Origin: UBA9337 sp036584565
GTDB taxonomy: Bacteria > Patescibacteriota > Minisyncoccia > Moranbacterales > UBA9337
Direction of reading: 5' to 3'
Assembly: GCA_036584565.1 (NCBI GenBank)
Contig: JAZHDF010000023.1
Coordinates: forward strand, 1 to 27,944
DNA: 27,944 nt
The notes beneath the pieces were generated by a model that was given only the letters and a program-made list of their open reading frames with translations, made no database searches and was not told the origin of the DNA. Shown one piece after another: positions 15,926 to 25,588 of the stretch (position 1 is the stretch's first letter; every line of letters begins with the position of its first letter). Made by a program: the position numbers and the translations under genes.

Positions 15926-16171
15926 ATGGCAAGATTGCCCAAGTACACGCTCGACTACAACGAGAAGAAGGATAAATGGGAACTCGAAAATGACAAGACC
16001 GACAAGGTTATAAAAACTTTCGAGACTAAGGAGGAAGCTACCGCCGGAGGCGCACTAAGAAAAGTGCTGGGAAAAGAAGGCGGATCAGTCAAAATCCAAA
16101 AGCAAGACGGGAAATTTCAAGAAGAAAGAACTTTTCCAAAAAGCAAAGACCCTAAGAGTTCCAAGGGTTAA
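15926..16171 (+). CDS. DUF2188-family small protein
   Basis: 81 residues. The pattern matches DUF2188: KDKWELENDKTDKVIKTFET, KEEATAGGALRKVLG, SVKIQKQDGKFQEERTFPKS and a PKSSKG tail. Members are small, often basic proteins of unknown function, frequent in accessory regions. It has its own promoter and leader, is divergent from the LexA-like operon, and ends 6 bases before a strong terminator. It is the only short complete + strand gene in the window. Confidence 0.8.
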   Translation: MARLPKYTLDYNEKKDKWELENDKTDKVIKTFETKEEATAGGALRKVLGKEGGSVKIQKQDGKFQEERTFPKSKDPKSSKG

Positions 16172-16176
16172 ACATA

Positions 16177-16207
16177 AAAACAGGAGACATTTTGTCTCCT
16201 GTTTTAT
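16177..16207. terminator. Bidirectional terminator between DUF2188 and the adenine methylase gene
   Basis: CAGGAGACA (16181-16189) and TGTCTCCTG (16193-16201) form a perfect stem with loop TTT, extended by AAAA on the left and TTTT on the right. T-runs follow in both directions, so it can stop the + strand gene ending at 16171 and the minus gene ending at 16207. Confidence 0.85.
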
Positions 16208-19200
16208 TATTCCCCTTCAATAACTTTTATTTCTTCATCAATCAATCCATACAATTCATAAACCATTTGATCTAATTGTTTTTCATATTTTAGAACGCCA
16301 GCTTGTTTTTCCGGATCACTTACATACACCTCTGATCTCGTAAGTTTAAAAATTTCATCTACCAATCCTATAATTTCTTTCTGTTGTTCTGGTTCTGCCT
16401 TTATGATTGGTATTTTTCCGACGTAATAATTATCAAAATGCATAGTTCTGATAGCGGAACAATAAATAAACTTGTAAGCATACCAACTTATTAGTTTTGA
16501 GTTCAATAGTCCGAGTATGAATTTATAATCATATTCCTTTTTTGTAATAACTGTATTATTAACAGTATCTAGGTCGAATATCACTCCTTCTTCATCAAGG
16601 GTGGCAATTATCATCATATGCGGAAATGGATTTTGAATATGAGCTACGATATTTTGAGAAATAATTTTCGACTGTTTTAAAAATTCTAATTTATTCTTGT
16701 TGCTATTAAGATCATCATCACAAACATATCCTTTGCATCCATTTATACCAAATTTATAAATATTTTTTCCACCAATAACGGGGTGTTCTCCATCTTTTTT
16801 AAGATGTTTTTGTAAGCCTACACCTCTTTTGGTTTCGGAAATAGCACCAAGATATTCTATGTCATTTTCAAGTATTTTTTCTCCAATAAACAATTCACTC
16901 TGGGAAACATCACATATCAATGCTTTGTATTTTTTCACCAACGAATTTTCTATTTTTGTTGATCTCAAGAATATATTATTCAAAAATTTGTAGCCGGTGT
17001 AATAATTTGTTTTTATTTTTTCTCCATACATGAACACTACTTGCTCAAGTTTTACATTTTCAAAAGCCTTCTCTACATCAACCACAAATGGAATTTTTTC
17101 CAGCATAGACAGGACTAAATCAAGCCATGCCTCTGAATACAATAAAGACTTGGGAACAATGTATGACAAAGTTCCTGATTCATTTATCCATTTATTTTTT
17201 CCAAAATCGATAAACACAGCAGCGCTGTTGCCATTCTTTGTATCTGTTAAATTGCTTTTGATAAATTTTAGCTCCTTCTTATCTATGTCTGCTCCATACG
17301 GAGGATTTGCAATAACAATATCAAAGCCTCTGTTTTTTCGGTTAAAAACCTCTCCGAAATGAAGTTTCCAAGGGAAGAATGGCCGGAGATGATCCTTTTT
17401 CCATTTTCTCAAAACTTCCTTGATTGCCAATATCTTCTCTGTGTACTTCAGAATTTTTTTACTATCAGTAGGATTGTTTTTAATGAAAGACTCGGCTCTT
17501 TCAATTTCCTCATGACATTTGCTTTGAATCAATTCGTCTTCAACGCCATCAATTCTCTTTTTCAAAATTTTCTTTTTCTCCGGATCGGTAATATTGAAAT
17601 ATTCCGTGTGATATCTTTCCAGCTTTTCCACAAGTGCCTCACTTTCATCAATAAAAAGTTTCGCTTGATGGCTTTCACTGAACAAATCCTTTTTTTCTTT
17701 TGTCCGTCCATCAATTTTCTTTTTTCCTTCGAATTTCAAAGGGATCACGCTATCGCCAATAACCAAATCTTCCAAGAGGCTGTTGCCCTGCATAATTTTG
17801 TAATCCAAATTAGGCAAAGGTTCGATATCTTCGATATTTTCCTCCACAACGATAGAAAGCCAGAATCGAAGCTTGGCGATATCAATCGCTCCGGGATCTA
17901 TATCCACCCCATAAAGACAGTTTTGGATAGTTTCCTTTTTTAAGTCATAGGTGCTTAATTCTTTAATTGAATTGCTGGAATCTGAAAACAACTCAGAATC
18001 AGGCGTCAGTTGTAAAAATGTTCTCAGTCTTACAATTTCTTGCAACATTCCAACCAAGAAAGCACCTGAACCGCAAGCAGGATCCACAACTTTGATGTTT
18101 CTTAATAATTCATTTAATTCACTGAATTGTCCGGGAGTAAAAAATTCTCCTTTCCAATTTTTTCCCAATTCCGCAATATCCCTGCTCAAACTATCGCCAT
18201 AATTGATATAATTTCGAATATTTTCTTCCGATAAATTTGAATGATTTGTAGCTAAATAATTAACCAAGCTTTCGCGACACATATAGTGGACTATTTCGCG
18301 CGGGGTATAAAAAGCCCCTTGTCCTTTGCGAGTATTGCTTTCAAGGAGATTTTCAAAAACTTTCCCCAACATTTCCGGATCAACCGAGATTTCTTGATCG
18401 TCCGGGGTGTTTTCATCAATGGTGAAATTATATAGATCAAAGACATCCAAAATCCCGTCTTTATCATTTGAAAAAATTTCATTGGGAATATTTATAAATT
18501 CATCCTGCCAGTGATAATCATTGATCGGTTCAAAAAGTCCTCCATTCAAAAATGGAATCTGGCAATCAAACTTTTCGCGATAAAAACTGCCGGCGCGTTC
18601 CGGAAGCTTATTCAAGCAATTATAAAATAGATGCTCTAGGCAGTCATTGAAGAAATTTTCTCCATCATTTTTGCATTTTTCAAAAAGACTGCGCAGAAAT
18701 GTCTTGTCGCCGTTCGAAATACTTTCTCCCTTCTTCGCACCCAGCCAGCCTTTTTTCTGCAAGAAATAGATAAATACAATTTGACCGAGAAGTTTTTTTG
18801 TAAAAATTTCCAGTTCCAATCCATGCTTTGCGGAAAATACGTTGAAAGCCCTATCATTTTTAAGGTAATCCAGCAGCTTTGTATATAGCTTCTTGTAGTT
18901 ATTGAAAAATTCCTTAGTAACAATTTCCACATCAAAGCGGGATTCGAGATCTGCAAAGTCCTTCACTTTTCCTTTGCTGAAAAGGAATTGATTTGCAGTC
19001 GCTATTTTTGCATTCGGACCAAGGAAGAAAGATTTTCTCTTTGGATTTGATAGATTGCTGACTATTTTGTTCTTTTCATTTATATCGAAAGAAATCGTCA
19101 TCAAAGACAAGCGCCAGTTTTCGCTATTTTTGCTATTGAAAACAACCAAGGCCTTCTTCGCCCAGTTCTCGGACAAAATCTTGAAAGCTTCAGTGGTCAA

Positions 19201-19410
19201 GGCAACACGCGGATCTTTTTCTTTTTCATGCTCCAAGTACAGAATCTTTACTCCCAGTAATTTGGATTCTCCCAAAACAAGTCCGGATCTTATGTTTTTA
19301 CAATTGTCGCCGATAACCAGCTCTTTTTCATTTAATTCCAAATCATTCGGCAAAAAGCCGGTTAGAAAATCTTTGAAGTCTTCTTTGTTGTAAGCTTTGT
19401 TCAGTTGCAT
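16207..19410 (-). CDS. Eco57I/TaqI-like adenine-specific DNA methyltransferase
   Basis: 1067 residues. It is a gamma-type N6-adenine methylase: SAM motif I VVDPACGSGAFLVG (441-454), then catalytic motif IV NPPYG (702-706). Before motif I is the helical 'KGQGAFYTPREIVHYM' segment seen in Eco57I-type enzymes. After motif IV comes a TaqI-like C-terminal specificity region (GGKNIYKFGINGCKGY, VNNTVITKKEYDYKFILGLLNSKLISW). An N-terminal domain of about 150 residues (VALTTEAFKILSENWAKKALVVF) could be a nuclease, but I see no clear PD-ExK site. It lies 4 bases after the PLD-helicase gene. The system is restriction-like; cutting activity probably comes from the helicase partner. Confidence 0.88.
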   Translation of the reverse strand: MQLNKAYNKEDFKDFLTGFLPNDLELNEKELVIGDNCKNIRSGLVLGESKLLGVKILYLEHEKEKDPRVALTTEAFKILSENWAKKALVVFNSKNSENWRLSLMTISFDINEKNKIVSNLSNPKRKSFFLGPNAKIATANQFLFSKGKVKDFADLESRFDVEIVTKEFFNNYKKLYTKLLDYLKNDRAFNVFSAKHGLELEIFTKKLLGQIVFIYFLQKKGWLGAKKGESISNGDKTFLRSLFEKCKNDGENFFNDCLEHLFYNCLNKLPERAGSFYREKFDCQIPFLNGGLFEPINDYHWQDEFINIPNEIFSNDKDGILDVFDLYNFTIDENTPDDQEISVDPEMLGKVFENLLESNTRKGQGAFYTPREIVHYMCRESLVNYLATNHSNLSEENIRNYINYGDSLSRDIAELGKNWKGEFFTPGQFSELNELLRNIKVVDPACGSGAFLVGMLQEIVRLRTFLQLTPDSELFSDSSNSIKELSTYDLKKETIQNCLYGVDIDPGAIDIAKLRFWLSIVVEENIEDIEPLPNLDYKIMQGNSLLEDLVIGDSVIPLKFEGKKKIDGRTKEKKDLFSESHQAKLFIDESEALVEKLERYHTEYFNITDPEKKKILKKRIDGVEDELIQSKCHEEIERAESFIKNNPTDSKKILKYTEKILAIKEVLRKWKKDHLRPFFPWKLHFGEVFNRKNRGFDIVIANPPYGADIDKKELKFIKSNLTDTKNGNSAAVFIDFGKNKWINESGTLSYIVPKSLLYSEAWLDLVLSMLEKIPFVVDVEKAFENVKLEQVVFMYGEKIKTNYYTGYKFLNNIFLRSTKIENSLVKKYKALICDVSQSELFIGEKILENDIEYLGAISETKRGVGLQKHLKKDGEHPVIGGKNIYKFGINGCKGYVCDDDLNSNKNKLEFLKQSKIISQNIVAHIQNPFPHMMIIATLDEEGVIFDLDTVNNTVITKKEYDYKFILGLLNSKLISWYAYKFIYCSAIRTMHFDNYYVGKIPIIKAEPEQQKEIIGLVDEIFKLTRSEVYVSDPEKQAGVLKYEKQLDQMVYELYGLIDEEIKVIEGE

Positions 19411-19414
19411 AAAA

Positions 19415-22400
19415 CTATATGAATTGCTCCGATAAAACGATTAACTCGTCGTTACTCTTGGCTTTTTCGGCCATCTTGAATATGCCGGCAATATAATGCT
19501 CGGGTATCAATTCCTGATATTTTTTATAAACTTCTTTCGGGTTTTCTTTATTGAAATCTATCTTTGACAAATCCTTTAGCAAACCTTCCGGCAAAGCATC
19601 AAAGTCTTTGATAATCGTGATCACGTCATCGCACCATTCTTTTCCGGCAGGATATAAATCAGCCAACATTCCCAGTCTGGTGGAAGCGTCATATCTGCGG
19701 GATTTTGATCCCATTGTCGGACTGGTATTGTCTTTGAAAATATGTTGCTTGACTCTCTGATAAACGGAATCGAAATTGATTGTCGTATCAACAGGTTTTT
19801 CTTCTTCATCAGCCTTGAACATTCCCAAAGCAAGTTCTGGAGAAATAAAATCTATATCAATTTCATCCTTGCCATTGGCAAAAATATAATTATGACCCCT
19901 TTTCCCGAAAGCGATAATGTTTTTCTCTCCATTTCTGTTTCTGGCAATTCTGGTACGATGCGGTATTTTCTGAACCTGTTCCACTAACTCGACATCATTT
20001 AAAAAATTAAGCCATTCGTTCCTATGCGGAGCATCCCATGATCTGCTTTCGAACTTGGAATTTTCTTCCTCGAATTGTTTGACGAAATAACTCTTCAGCT
20101 CTTCATCCTTGCTCAGATAACGAGTATCTTCTCCCATCAAGCTGTGGATCAAATTCATCTTCAGGCTTGCAATCGCTCTGGTTTTCACTTCTTCTTCACC
20201 CGTAACGGTCGGGAAGAAATTCAAAATAAACAATTTATCAAAAACTTTCTTATTGATACGGTTTATTCGCCCGACTCTTTGAATCACTCGAGTAGGATTA
20301 TAGGGAATGTCGTAGTTGATAATGACACCGGCTCGATGAAGATTGAAACCTTCAGATATCGCATCCGTCGCTACCAGGACATCAAAATTATTTTTTTGTT
20401 CGCTTGCTTGCAGTCCGGCATCGAAATTAACCTTGATGACATTCTTATTTTCCTTTGAAGAATCGCTTGAGCTGTATTTAAAAACTCTCTTGAATTTATT
20501 TTCTTTGAATTTTTGATTGAGATAATCGGCGGTATCCGAAAATTCCGTAAAGACGACTATCTTTCTGTTTTTATTTTCAGCCAGCAATTCGTTTATCTTG
20601 CCCACAAACAAATCAAGCTTGGGATCATCCTGATCTCTATTGGTGTCAAACCAATCTTTTTTAATTTGCTTAAGAATATCTATGTCATTTTTCAAATCTC
20701 TTTCAAAATTTTCATCCAGCTCTTCTGCTGGAATCCTTATCATCCCTTTTTCTTCCAAGCCGGTCATCAATGAGACGACTTCTTCTTCGTCCATTTCTTC
20801 AAGATCTTCTATTTCGGGAATGTTTCCTTTTTTAAGAACAGGGACTTCTTTTCTCTCCTTGAGCCAAGACATCATCTTTTCCGCAGAAGAAATCATATTA
20901 TTCAATGATTTATCAAAGGCATAGATAGAACTTTCAAAACGTCTGACCAGTAAGCGTCTCATAAATTTCGCAACGTTGGTTTGCGCCTGTCCTATTTTCT
21001 GCTGGGCCTCATCGGCAGATTCTCCTTCTTCCTTGAGTTTTTCAAAGAATTTTGAACCGGGTCGTATGTATTTAACCGGCTTGTACCTTGCGCCCTCAAA
21101 TCCTGAATCTTCGGAAGAAATTTTATTTAAAGTATCAACATATAGTTCCGAGAGGTCGCCCAAATCATATTCCAAAAGCTCAGGATCTTCCACTTTGGCA
21201 AAAGAAACATTTTGTTTCTCTAAATCTTTTCTGTATTCTTCAATCGCATCAAGATCAAGCCTTGAACGTCTTATCACCAAGGGCTCTATCATCATCCTTA
21301 GCCTGTCAGCCACATTACTTGATCGCTCGGTTATTTTCAGCTCTTCGGGAGTGGCTTTTTTCGATCTCAAATCTCTTCTGATTTTTTTATATTCCTTAAA
21401 AAGACCGTGAAATTCCATACTTAAATTTTCAACGGTTTTCAAGGTTGACTGTCCCGGAGTGTTGAATAATTTTATAATCGCATAAATATCTTTGGGATCG
21501 TTATTGAAGGGAGTGGCGGACAAGGCTATTACTTTATGTCCGGCACACAATTGATGGAGTTTTTTGTATGATTCAGAATCTTCATTCCTGTGCTTATGCG
21601 CTTCATCCAAAATTATTAACAAGTCATCTTCACTATCCTTATATTTATTGAGAGCCTCTTCTATTTTTCCGGTACTGAATACGCGCGCATTAAAATTAAA
21701 GTCACTCCTATAATCCTCCCACTGATCGCACAGGTGAGGAGGTGCGATTACTATAGTCTTTAGCCCCATATTATGAGCGATTGCCGAGGCTATGATACTT
21801 TTGCCCAATCCTACCACATCGGCGATAATAACTCCCCCGAATTTTTGTATCCGATCTATACCCAAATTAATCGCATCGACTTGGTAACGTAAATTATAGA
21901 AACGACCGTCCGTTATTTCTTGAGGGGTTTTCATTTTCTCCACATCCTTGATTCTGAAATATTCATCCAGCACACGAAGATAAAGATGATATGGGCTCGG
22001 CTTGGAGTATAGCCAAATTCTTTTTTTGATTTTGTCCAAGAAATCATCGGCAGTTTCTTTGCTCGCAATAATAATGTTTTCCGAGTCCTCCCATAGTTCA
22101 TTAAATCTGGAAAGTTTTTGCTCATAGTAATGAGTTTCTCTCAATATATCATTTTCTTCACCTTGTCCTTTCAGCCCACTATAAGTCAGATTGCTTGAAC
22201 CGGTAATCACAACTCCTTTTTGAAGACCTCCTTGTGAAAACTCTTCTTTGTAATGAAAGATATAAAATTTACCATGCTGATTTGTCGCAGTTTTTCTTAT
22301 TTCCAACGACCCGTCTTTTATTTTTCCAATAAATATATCAAAGGCTTTCAGAGATTCATCATTATCGAATAAATCCGTCTTGTTAAATACTGTCGAAAAT

Positions 22401-22687
22401 TCATTATAATAATTTTCTTTGCTGGTAATTTTTGAACTTGTCGCTTGAGGCGTCAGATAGTTATCAAGATTTTTTATATCAACCGAAGATATTTTATTTA
22501 GAATATTTTTATCTATTTCCATTCCAACCAATATTCTGATATTTTTATCTTGCAATTCTTTGTATATTTCCTGAAAGCCGGAAAAATAGAAATAACCAAC
22601 CAGTGCGTCAAGCTTGTCCGATGACGGAAGTATATTCTTTAACGCCGATGAAAGGTTATTATCTTTTTCGTTTGTTATTGATGCCAT
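19415..22687 (-). CDS. PLD-nuclease/SNF2-type helicase, restriction-like
   Basis: 1090 residues. The N-terminal phospholipase D-like nuclease domain has H138-G-K140 and GSSNLT (163-168), as in PLD nucleases attached to helicases. The SF2/SNF2 motor follows with GLGKS (293-297), DEAH (361-364), SATPF (390-394), and then the C-terminal lobe with VVFTEFSDTADYL, ATDAISEGFNLHRA and PTRVIQRVGRINR. A long helical insert (about 420-650) is rich in Glu and Lys. Together with the adjacent methylase it forms a motor/nuclease plus modification pair. It resembles the helicase of several defence systems, but DISARM drmA/drmB and BREX genes are absent. Confidence 0.87.
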   Translation of the reverse strand: MASITNEKDNNLSSALKNILPSSDKLDALVGYFYFSGFQEIYKELQDKNIRILVGMEIDKNILNKISSVDIKNLDNYLTPQATSSKITSKENYYNEFSTVFNKTDLFDNDESLKAFDIFIGKIKDGSLEIRKTATNQHGKFYIFHYKEEFSQGGLQKGVVITGSSNLTYSGLKGQGEENDILRETHYYEQKLSRFNELWEDSENIIIASKETADDFLDKIKKRIWLYSKPSPYHLYLRVLDEYFRIKDVEKMKTPQEITDGRFYNLRYQVDAINLGIDRIQKFGGVIIADVVGLGKSIIASAIAHNMGLKTIVIAPPHLCDQWEDYRSDFNFNARVFSTGKIEEALNKYKDSEDDLLIILDEAHKHRNEDSESYKKLHQLCAGHKVIALSATPFNNDPKDIYAIIKLFNTPGQSTLKTVENLSMEFHGLFKEYKKIRRDLRSKKATPEELKITERSSNVADRLRMMIEPLVIRRSRLDLDAIEEYRKDLEKQNVSFAKVEDPELLEYDLGDLSELYVDTLNKISSEDSGFEGARYKPVKYIRPGSKFFEKLKEEGESADEAQQKIGQAQTNVAKFMRRLLVRRFESSIYAFDKSLNNMISSAEKMMSWLKERKEVPVLKKGNIPEIEDLEEMDEEEVVSLMTGLEEKGMIRIPAEELDENFERDLKNDIDILKQIKKDWFDTNRDQDDPKLDLFVGKINELLAENKNRKIVVFTEFSDTADYLNQKFKENKFKRVFKYSSSDSSKENKNVIKVNFDAGLQASEQKNNFDVLVATDAISEGFNLHRAGVIINYDIPYNPTRVIQRVGRINRINKKVFDKLFILNFFPTVTGEEEVKTRAIASLKMNLIHSLMGEDTRYLSKDEELKSYFVKQFEEENSKFESRSWDAPHRNEWLNFLNDVELVEQVQKIPHRTRIARNRNGEKNIIAFGKRGHNYIFANGKDEIDIDFISPELALGMFKADEEEKPVDTTINFDSVYQRVKQHIFKDNTSPTMGSKSRRYDASTRLGMLADLYPAGKEWCDDVITIIKDFDALPEGLLKDLSKIDFNKENPKEVYKKYQELIPEHYIAGIFKMAEKAKSNDELIVLSEQFI

Positions 22688-22691
22688 ATTT

Positions 22692-22892
22692 TTATTTGCG
22701 CTTATTTATAATTGCCAAAATATCTTCTTTTCTATACCTTCGATCGCCACGCTTCCCGAACCGAATGGCTTTTAGAGTGCCTTCATTATCCCAATTGCGG
22801 AGAGTATTGGGATGACAATTGAGAATTTCGCACGCCTCTTGAAGCGTGAGTATTTCGGGCAAACTATCAATTTTCTTGGTTTTCTTTTCCAT
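22692..22892 (-). CDS. MerR/excisionase-type HTH protein
   Basis: 66 residues from the ATG at 22892 (a TTG six bases upstream gives 68). It is a helix-turn-helix of the HTH_17 type: ILTLQEACEILNCHPNTLRN, WDNEGTLKAIRFGKRGDRRY, KEDILAIINKRK. Such proteins act as small DNA-binding regulators or excisionases. It lies 4 bases upstream of the PLD-helicase gene and is probably its controller. The palindrome AAACTTA-CCA-TAAGTTT (22898-22914) sits directly before the start and over the predicted -10. Confidence 0.85.
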   Translation of the reverse strand: MEKKTKKIDSLPEILTLQEACEILNCHPNTLRNWDNEGTLKAIRFGKRGDRRYRKEDILAIINKRK

Positions 22893-22897
22893 AATCA

Positions 22898-22938
22898 AAA
22901 CTTACCATAAGTTTACAACAAATTACGGCTTTAGTAAA
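22898..22938 (-). promoter_or_regulatory. Promoter and operator candidate of the HTH/helicase/methylase operon
   Basis: On the minus strand: TTTACT (22938-22933), 17 bases, TAAACT (22915-22910). The 7-bp inverted repeat AAACTTA/TAAGTTT (22898-22914) overlaps the -10 and suggests autoregulation by the HTH protein. The site lies in the 57-base gap after the terminase gene. Confidence 0.5.
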
Positions 22939-22955
22939 CCCTTAAATATAAGACT

Positions 22956-24413
22956 CTATCGCAGAAAATCAGGCAAGGGCGACCCAGTTATCAGAAATCC
23001 ACCCATAAAGCGATTCTTCTCAATCACTTTCAAAACCAGAATAGCGAAAGCATCAGCCAGATCATCGTGTTTTTCCGTGCCAAACCCAGTCAGTTGCCTA
23101 ACTAGTTGTTCGGCTCCCTGTGACGGAAAGAATATCTTTCCGTCGAAGATAAGGTTTCCAGTGAGAGCCAAGCGCGACCTCTTGTCTGATCCGTGAGGAC
23201 TGACGCCTTCAGCTGTTACATTCTTAATCCTCAACTGATGGATGAGTGAAGCTTGGTAGCCGACATCTTCAATGTAAATCCGATGGGAGGTTATACTCTT
23301 AAGCGATTTATCAAGTGTTTCCACTCTTTCCACGGTTTGTGGAAAATTAAGCCGTTCATTGACTGGGTTAGGCAGAATGTAGATGCGCATTCTGTTTCCC
23401 GTGCCATAAACGCAAGCTGATACCATCGCTGTATAATCTGCCGTATCCTTCTGGGATATGGCCACGTCAATTCCTGTAACCACATAGTTCGGAGTTTCAG
23501 CTGGCAACTTATCATAGTGATGAATCCATTCCGGATATATGACCTGACCTTCATCCGAAATAATTCTAAGCATAAATTCCCGTTGCCAAGCATGCTCATT
23601 GCCGATCGTCTGGCGCAGTTTTTCAATTTCACAAGCGTCCGAGAATTTCCCGGGCCAGAGAATATTGCCACTGTCGTCCACCAAAGGATAAGCGCGGAAC
23701 ACACCGTTGAGCTTTTGTCCCTCAATGTTATTCTTCAATCTCATCAGTAGCGAATCTTCATGCAGAAGATTGCCAATTACGATAAGCTTGGTGTTTTTAT
23801 CACCAGCCGGAATAACCTCACTGGTAAGCCAGTTATAGGTTTTGTCTCGACCTTCCTTTGTTTTGACTGAGTTCGAATCCTCAACATCATCACAAATGAT
23901 GAGATCGGGACGATGGGCGCCGTGACGAATACCACGGATACTCTGTTCACTGGAAGCAACGGTTATGCGCGCTCCGAATTTGGGAATAACCAAAGAGGTT
24001 GAGCCCCATTCATTGTTCTTTTCCTCAAACGGACCCAGCTCTCTTTTTAGCAAAAGATTACTTTCCAATTCTCTTTTGAGGTTAGCTAAGTGCAATCTGG
24101 CTTGAGCTTGAGTTTGGCTCAAAATTAACACAAATTTTTTCTTTGGTTTCCCAATTATTGACCAGATCGGATACGACATGGTCATCAGAGTAGACTTGCC
24201 CGATCCTCTAAAGGCAACGATCACCGCGTTCCTGATGGAATCGTCCTCAGTAATATGAATCAGTTCTTTTTGAAAGCCTGCAGTTTCATAGATAACATAC
24301 TCAGGGAAGTATGTCGGGAAAAACCAATAATGACTTTCTTGAGTTAGGGTGACGCGCAAATTGCGGTCGGCCAGTATTTTCTTAATTACTTGGCTTTGTT
24401 GGTTCTGTATCAT
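22956..24413 (-). CDS. terL: Phage terminase large subunit
   Basis: 485 residues. The ATPase domain has FRGSGKST (68-75) as Walker A and LIICDD (171-176) as Walker B, with ILSQTQAQARLHL between. The RNase H-like nuclease domain has VTGIDVAIS (first acidic residue), IYIEDVGYQ, and the final HDDLADA (449-455). It packages phage DNA by motor and cutting activity. The ATG overlaps the small-subunit gene by 32 bases. What follows downstream is a restriction-like operon instead of the usual portal and capsid genes. The gene is full length with all motifs. Confidence 0.88.
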   Translation of the reverse strand: MIQNQQSQVIKKILADRNLRVTLTQESHYWFFPTYFPEYVIYETAGFQKELIHITEDDSIRNAVIVAFRGSGKSTLMTMSYPIWSIIGKPKKKFVLILSQTQAQARLHLANLKRELESNLLLKRELGPFEEKNNEWGSTSLVIPKFGARITVASSEQSIRGIRHGAHRPDLIICDDVEDSNSVKTKEGRDKTYNWLTSEVIPAGDKNTKLIVIGNLLHEDSLLMRLKNNIEGQKLNGVFRAYPLVDDSGNILWPGKFSDACEIEKLRQTIGNEHAWQREFMLRIISDEGQVIYPEWIHHYDKLPAETPNYVVTGIDVAISQKDTADYTAMVSACVYGTGNRMRIYILPNPVNERLNFPQTVERVETLDKSLKSITSHRIYIEDVGYQASLIHQLRIKNVTAEGVSPHGSDKRSRLALTGNLIFDGKIFFPSQGAEQLVRQLTGFGTEKHDDLADAFAILVLKVIEKNRFMGGFLITGSPLPDFLR

Positions 24414-24828
24414 CTTTTTTTGTGCCAGCTGAAGCCAATCGGAGAGCTTCTCTCACAATTTTCTTTTGCTCGGCAGTTAATTCTTGGTTAATGCTATTTC
24501 CTCTTTCCAAGACCTCAACCTTATTGGTATAAGCCTTATGCCTATTCATAAGCCAAAAACGGACGGCTGAAAAATTATGGTTTTTGATCGCCGTAATCAA
24601 CTGTGATTCCGACAAATCATTTATCATTTCCACACCTTCCGCAATCGCTTTTTCCGCTTCTTTGGCAAACTTTTTATCCTGATTCAACCAGCGATAATAA
24701 GTTGCCCGGCTGATGCCTGCTTTTTGACAGCTAACTTGGACGATTGGCAACTTGCGTAGTTGTTCCAAAATAGCTTTTTTGTCTTCAGCAGTTCGCTTTT
24801 TCACCGCATTAGTATTTTTACTGCTCAT
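24382..24828 (-). CDS. Terminase small subunit-like HTH protein
   Basis: 148 residues. It has an N-terminal HTH (KKAILEQLRKLPIVQVSCQK, AGISRATYYRWLNQDKKFAKE) and a helical region (EMINDLSESQLITAIKNHNF, VRFWLMNRHKAY), typical of small terminase subunits that recognise phage DNA ends. The direct neighbour is TerL, with overlapping ends. It overlaps the upstream methylase gene by 11 bases. The family assignment rests on layout and the HTH. Confidence 0.72.
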   Translation of the reverse strand: MSSKNTNAVKKRTAEDKKAILEQLRKLPIVQVSCQKAGISRATYYRWLNQDKKFAKEAEKAIAEGVEMINDLSESQLITAIKNHNFSAVRFWLMNRHKAYTNKVEVLERGNSINQELTAEQKKIVREALRLASAGTKKDDTEPTKPSN

Positions 24829-25588
24829 CTTTTTGCGTATTAGTTGTTTCTCTCTTGACTTTCACTCCTAACTTTTCAAAGCGTTCAATAATCGTCCGGC
24901 AATATTCCGGATCAAATTCAATCATCACGCATTTTCTTTTGGTCTGCTCACAAGCGATTCCAGTAGATCCCGATCCTGCACAAGGTTCATACACGACATC
25001 ACCGATGGAGGTGCTATTGAGAATCAGCCTCCTCATCAGACTCACCGGTTTTTGCGTTGGGTGAAGCGCACTCTTGCTGGGCTTGGGACAAAACAATACT
25101 GATTTATCTTTAGCCTTCTTGAATTCATGAGTCCCGTACCAACCGAAGGTGATCAGTTCGTGCATCGGGAGATAATCCTTTCTGCCAATGACAACATGAT
25201 TTTTTATCCAAACAATCAGTTGAGAAAATCGCACGCCGGCTTTTTCCATTCCTTCACGCAGAGCAAATATTTGTTTGTCGCTATTGAAGATATAGAAGGA
25301 ATTTTTGCGGGTGAGATATGGAACAACTGGCACAATCAGATCCTCCACGAATTTGGCGTATTGGCTTTCAGAAACAAACCCGTCATTAAGAATATCCTTG
25401 TCCACTTTCACTTTACTGAAATCTTTCTTACTGGCCGTATAATCTACGCCATACGGAATATCCGAAATGAATGCGTTGATTTTATTTTCTCCGATCGCTT
25501 TGGCTACAATCTTGGGATCCAACGCATCGCCACAGACCAGGATATGGTCGCCGATTTGGAACTTGTCCCCATAATTTATTTTAGTCAT
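24818..25588 (-). CDS. Phage-type DNA methyltransferase (beta class)
   Basis: 256 residues. Motif IV reads SDIPYG (residues about 42-47), with Ile in place of the first Pro of DPPY, followed at the C-terminus by motif I VYEPCAGSGSTG. Between them lie SFYIFNSDKQ, LIVWIKNHVVIGRKDY and HPTQKPVSLMRRLI, the last a strong mark of phage and plasmid methylases. It probably methylates adenine N6 or cytosine N4. It overlaps the ParB-methylase gene by 8 bases and the terminase small-subunit gene by 11, so all four genes are co-transcribed. Confidence 0.88.
   Translation of the reverse strand: MTKINYGDKFQIGDHILVCGDALDPKIVAKAIGENKINAFISDIPYGVDYTASKKDFSKVKVDKDILNDGFVSESQYAKFVEDLIVPVVPYLTRKNSFYIFNSDKQIFALREGMEKAGVRFSQLIVWIKNHVVIGRKDYLPMHELITFGWYGTHEFKKAKDKSVLFCPKPSKSALHPTQKPVSLMRRLILNSTSIGDVVYEPCAGSGSTGIACEQTKRKCVMIEFDPEYCRTIIERFEKLGVKVKRETTNTQKDEQ

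Noticed and set aside
17359..17943. A 194-residue open frame on the + strand
   Set aside because: It lies wholly antisense to the methylase gene, whose motifs are clear. It has no recognisable domain and the composition of a reverse-strand shadow.
16207..22687. DISARM or BREX assignment for the helicase/methylase pair
   Set aside because: The helicase and methylase resemble parts of these systems, but no drmA, drmB, pglZ, brxC or other core gene is in the window.
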